Positions 6,362 through 9,047 of a stretch of 9,047 nt of DNA are shown piece by piece. Made by a program: the position numbers and the translations under genes. How positions within the stretch are numbered: the stretch's first letter is position 1; each line of letters starts with the position of its first letter. The notes beneath the pieces are model-generated. The model saw only the letters and a list, made by a program, of their open reading frames with translations. It was not told the DNA's origin and did no database searches. This stretch comes from CAZSPL01 sp964608735 (lineage in GTDB: Bacteria > JAJVIF01 > JAPKYR01 > CAZSPL01): the NCBI GenBank assembly GCA_964608735.1, contig CAZSPL010000173.1:1-9047 (forward strand). The letters are read 5' to 3'.

Positions 6362-8524
6362 ATGCGAGACTACGAACTCATAGAAGAAATCGGTAAAGGG
6401 ACTTACAGCGAAGTGTTCCGCGCGCGGCGACTAAGCGATAACCGCATCGTCGCGCTGAAGCAACTCAGGCTTCCGCCAGGACTCGACGCCCACCAGGAAG
6501 CCGGCCTGCTCGAGCGTTTCCGCAGCGAAGCCGAGACCGCGGCGAAACTCAAGCATCCCAACATAGTGCCCATCATCGATGCCGGCGAAGATGAGGGGAT
6601 GTGGTATATCGCATTTGAATTCACCGAAGGACACTCCCTGCAGGATGAGATAGCCGCGGGCGGACGGATTCCCCCGAGGAAAGTCGGCGCTATCGCGAGG
6701 CAGATTTCCGAGGCGCTTGCATATGCCCACGACAACGGCCTGGTGCATCGCGACATCAAACCATCCAACATCCTCCTGACTCCCGACGGGCGCGCGCTTC
6801 TCAACGATTTCGGCGTCGCCACGTTCCTCGGAAGCGAGACCCGGCTTCCCGAGGAAGGGATCGCGTTCATCGGCACGCCGCAATATTCAAGCCCGGAACA
6901 GGCGACGGCATCGCATATCGACGGCCGCTCCGACATATTCAGCCTCGGCGCGGTGCTCTACGAAATGGCGGCGGGACATCCGGCATTCAACGGAGAAAGC
7001 CTCGGGGAAATCATCCACAAGATAACATCGGTCCAGGCGGAACCTATACGCAACATCGACCCCGCGTTCCCGCAGGACCTCGAAAATATCATATTCAAAT
7101 GCCTCGCGAAGGACCCGGCGTTCCGCTACCAGTCGGCGAACGACCTTACGCTTGCCATCGCCGAAGCCATGCCGGAACTCGGTCCCACGCCGGTTATCCC
7201 CCGGGCCCCGGCGCAACCCGTGTCGGGAGAGGCGTCGCTGATTATTTTGTCAGGCACGCAGGAAGGGCGCGAGATAGCGCTTCATCCGAGCATAACCACT
7301 ATCGGCCGGAAGATGGGGGATATCACGTTCCCGGACGATAGTTCCATCGAGAACCAGCACGCGTGGATTACGCGGGAAGACGGCGGCTATTTCCTCTACG
7401 ATTCCGGCACCGAGACCGGGACATTCGTCTGCGGTAAGCGCATCGACCGGGTGGGCCTCAACAACGGCGATGAAATAACCATCGGCAAGCAGAAGCTGAT
7501 GTACGTCGGCCGCTCGGCATCGCAGGCGATCGATGCAAGGCCGCTGAGACCGGAGGATGTGCTTCCACCGCGAAGGCCGCTTCTATCGCGGGCGGCGTTC
7601 CTGTGGGGGATTCCCATCGCCGCTGCGGTGATCATCATTCTTGCGGGCCTGTATTTCTTTTCGCTGGTGCCGTCGAGGGCATCGGCGCGCTTCGACACGG
7701 AGCTGACATCGCTCTATCGCGCGTGGGACATAAGCGTCGCGCAGCCTGACTTCACGAGCATCTCCGAGCTGTCGCAGGCGGCGCACGGGCTTGCGGTGCC
7801 CTCATTCGCCGAGCTGGATAGACAAGCCGAAACTGGATTCTCTGTCTTCGGCAATACGCCACTCGTACGCGGGCAGTTGGAAGACCGGCTCGAATTCGTG
7901 AAGGACCTTTACACGGCCGTGGAGGCGATAAAGGGATACAACAATGTCCCGAGCTCCGCTATAACGGCGCTCAGCGGAATCATCGCCGATATAAACCAGC
8001 TTCGCATGGCGCAGCAGGATGATACTTGGGAAAACCGCATGCTGGCGAGCACATCGGCGCTCGAGAAGATGAAGACGGTATACAGCGCGTCGGCGGTGAC
8101 GGTCTTGACGCCCACAACGTCGAGAGCCAATGCGGAAGCCTCGCTGGCGAAGGCCTACCAGGCATACAACAACTCCGGCCAGTTTTCGGTGTCTCGCATA
8201 ATGGAGTATTTTGCCGACGCCGAGAACGAACTCGTGCTTTTAAGGAACGACGGGGCCCAGCGGGAGTTTGCCGATTATAACCTCTCGGTATGCTACTACC
8301 TGACGGGGACGTTTCTCGCGCGCCAGCCGGGCCGCGAGCCTGATGCATGGGAATACTACGTCGCGGGACGCTCGCTCGTGTCGGGATTCACGTCCAAGGC
8401 AGAGCTTGTCGCCGGATTCAAGGTTGCCGGACTCGACCCGGACCTTTACAACCCGGTCGTCCTGAAAGCCCGCATCGACCTCGCCATCGACAGCCTTGAA
8501 GACATGGGTTACGGCGGGGGGTAA
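6362..8524 (+). CDS. Membrane Ser/Thr protein kinase with FHA domain
   Basis: A 720-residue eukaryotic-like (Hanks-type) Ser/Thr kinase. Seen: kinase domain at about 4-270 with Gly-rich loop GKGTYSEV (11-18), VALK lysine (Lys33), alphaC Glu56, HRDIKPSN (129-136, catalytic Asp131), DFG (149-151), GTPQYSSPE (171-179), helix-F Asp191 and late Arg255, so all catalytic residues are intact. An FHA-like domain follows at about 292-383, with GR at 315-316 but Glu330 and Asn331 where the SR of SRxH is expected, and Cys357 in place of the Asn of GTxxNG. After a Pro/Arg linker, one membrane span (about 411-437) leads to a roughly 280-residue extracytoplasmic part. This part is helical, with TPR-like stretches around 590-670, and shows no PASTA or other sensor domain I recognise. 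No Shine-Dalgarno site precedes the ATG, but the start is fixed by the kinase N-terminus. It follows the coiled-coil gene by 26 bp and converges on the MBOAT gene with a 6-bp gap. Confidence 0.92.
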   Translation: MRDYELIEEIGKGTYSEVFRARRLSDNRIVALKQLRLPPGLDAHQEAGLLERFRSEAETAAKLKHPNIVPIIDAGEDEGMWYIAFEFTEGHSLQDEIAAGGRIPPRKVGAIARQISEALAYAHDNGLVHRDIKPSNILLTPDGRALLNDFGVATFLGSETRLPEEGIAFIGTPQYSSPEQATASHIDGRSDIFSLGAVLYEMAAGHPAFNGESLGEIIHKITSVQAEPIRNIDPAFPQDLENIIFKCLAKDPAFRYQSANDLTLAIAEAMPELGPTPVIPRAPAQPVSGEASLIILSGTQEGREIALHPSITTIGRKMGDITFPDDSSIENQHAWITREDGGYFLYDSGTETGTFVCGKRIDRVGLNNGDEITIGKQKLMYVGRSASQAIDARPLRPEDVLPPRRPLLSRAAFLWGIPIAAAVIIILAGLYFFSLVPSRASARFDTELTSLYRAWDISVAQPDFTSISELSQAAHGLAVPSFAELDRQAETGFSVFGNTPLVRGQLEDRLEFVKDLYTAVEAIKGYNNVPSSAITALSGIIADINQLRMAQQDDTWENRMLASTSALEKMKTVYSASAVTVLTPTTSRANAEASLAKAYQAYNNSGQFSVSRIMEYFADAENELVLLRNDGAQREFADYNLSVCYYLTGTFLARQPGREPDAWEYYVAGRSLVSGFTSKAELVAGFKVAGLDPDLYNPVVLKARIDLAIDSLEDMGYGGG

Positions 8525-8530
8525 TCGTTT

Positions 8531-9047
8531 TTAAAATTGATAATAGAGGAACGGCCCGCTCTCGGAGAGGGTTAGCAGGCATATGCCGGTTAGGATACCG
8601 AGCGCTATGGCCCACCAGAGTTTCGGGGCCGCCTGCCTCCGATAGACCAGCTCATATGCGTTTGGCGCGAACATGGCCCACGCCATCGTCACGGCAAGGA
8701 TGATCGGGAATTCATCCGGTATATTCACCGGCCCGAGGATGCTTCCGAAACTGAACAGCCTGCGTAATATCTCGAGCGATGCATCCATCGTCGGCGGCCG
8801 GAAGAATACCCACGCGAGAGTGACAAAAAGGAATGTGGCAATGCGCCCGAAGATGGGATTCCTCGGTACCCATCGATATTTCTTGAAGACGTGGTGAGAT
8901 GTCACCCAGACGGCATGAAGCGCTCCCCAGATGACGAATGTCCATCCCGCGCCATGCCACAAGCCCCCGAGGAGGAATGTAACCGCCACGGCGAAGAAGA
9001 AATCCGTCCTGCCCTTCACGGGATAGAAAAGGTAATCCCTCAGCCAG
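8531..9047 (-). CDS. MBOAT family membrane O-acyltransferase (AlgI/DltB type), 3' part
   Basis: C-terminal 171 residues of a polytopic O-acyltransferase; the frame stays open to the right edge (WLRDYLFYP precedes the internal GTG at 9019), so the gene starts outside the window. AlgI/DltB-type enzymes transfer acyl groups, often acetyl or D-alanyl, across the membrane onto exopolysaccharide or cell-wall polymers. Seen: WLRDYLFYP at the start of the visible part, GGLWHGAGWTFVIWG with the conserved active-site His (visible residue 31), WVFFRP, several hydrophobic segments, and the typical YYQF C-terminus. The usual partner, an SGNH/AlgJ/DltD-like protein, is not downstream, where the opposite-strand kinase gene lies, and would have to be upstream outside the window or elsewhere. 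Substrate is unknown. The stop codon TAA (8531-8533) is only 6 bp from the kinase stop. Confidence 0.92.
   Translation of the reverse strand, partial: WLRDYLFYPVKGRTDFFFAVAVTFLLGGLWHGAGWTFVIWGALHAVWVTSHHVFKKYRWVPRNPIFGRIATFLFVTLAWVFFRPPTMDASLEILRRLFSFGSILGPVNIPDEFPIILAVTMAWAMFAPNAYELVYRRQAAPKLWWAIALGILTGICLLTLSESGPFLYYQF

Overview
The window (9,047 bp, by eye about 55-58% GC in the coding parts) looks like chromosomal DNA of an uncultured or little-studied Gram-negative-type bacterium. The evidence is a large lipoprotein with Cys-bearing IPT/TIG-like repeats, a eukaryotic-type Ser/Thr kinase with an FHA domain, an HDOD signalling protein and an AlgI/DltB-type membrane O-acyltransferase, all with bacterial start and promoter signals. 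I cannot name the phylum from sequence alone. There are no rRNA, tRNA, CRISPR, transposon or phage genes, and no sign of an island: base and codon use look even across the genes.

Layout, left to right. A 998-residue predicted lipoprotein (237-3233, +) has a lineage-type N-terminal domain, five IPT/TIG-like repeats with recurring cysteines, and a C-terminal jelly-roll/MAM-like module. Convergent to it is an HNH endonuclease-family protein (3267-3830, -). A 286-bp AT-rich divergent spacer follows, then an HDOD protein (4117-4965, +; the ATG at 4117 is preferred over an in-frame TTG at 4111). Convergent to that is a type I methionine aminopeptidase, map (4984-5748, -). A 212-bp divergent spacer carries two outward-facing consensus extended -10 promoters. 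Next comes a two-gene unit: a 124-residue coiled-coil protein (5961-6335, +) and a 720-residue membrane Ser/Thr kinase (6362-8524, +). The 3' part of an MBOAT gene (8531 to the right edge, -) converges on the kinase with a 6-bp gap.

How the genes fit together. Strands alternate so often that seven genes form six transcription units, and only the coiled-coil and kinase genes look like an operon. The kinase has all catalytic motifs, a divergent FHA domain, one membrane span and a roughly 280-residue extracytoplasmic part with no recognised domain such as PASTA. The coiled-coil partner is a plausible substrate or scaffold (inference). The lipoprotein and the MBOAT enzyme belong to the cell envelope. 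HDOD and kinase-FHA are signalling proteins, and Map is housekeeping.

The least-described items are the lipoprotein architecture, the sensor part of the kinase together with its coiled-coil partner, and the altered phosphothreonine-binding residues of the FHA domain. I found no clear evidence of a wholly new multi-gene system.
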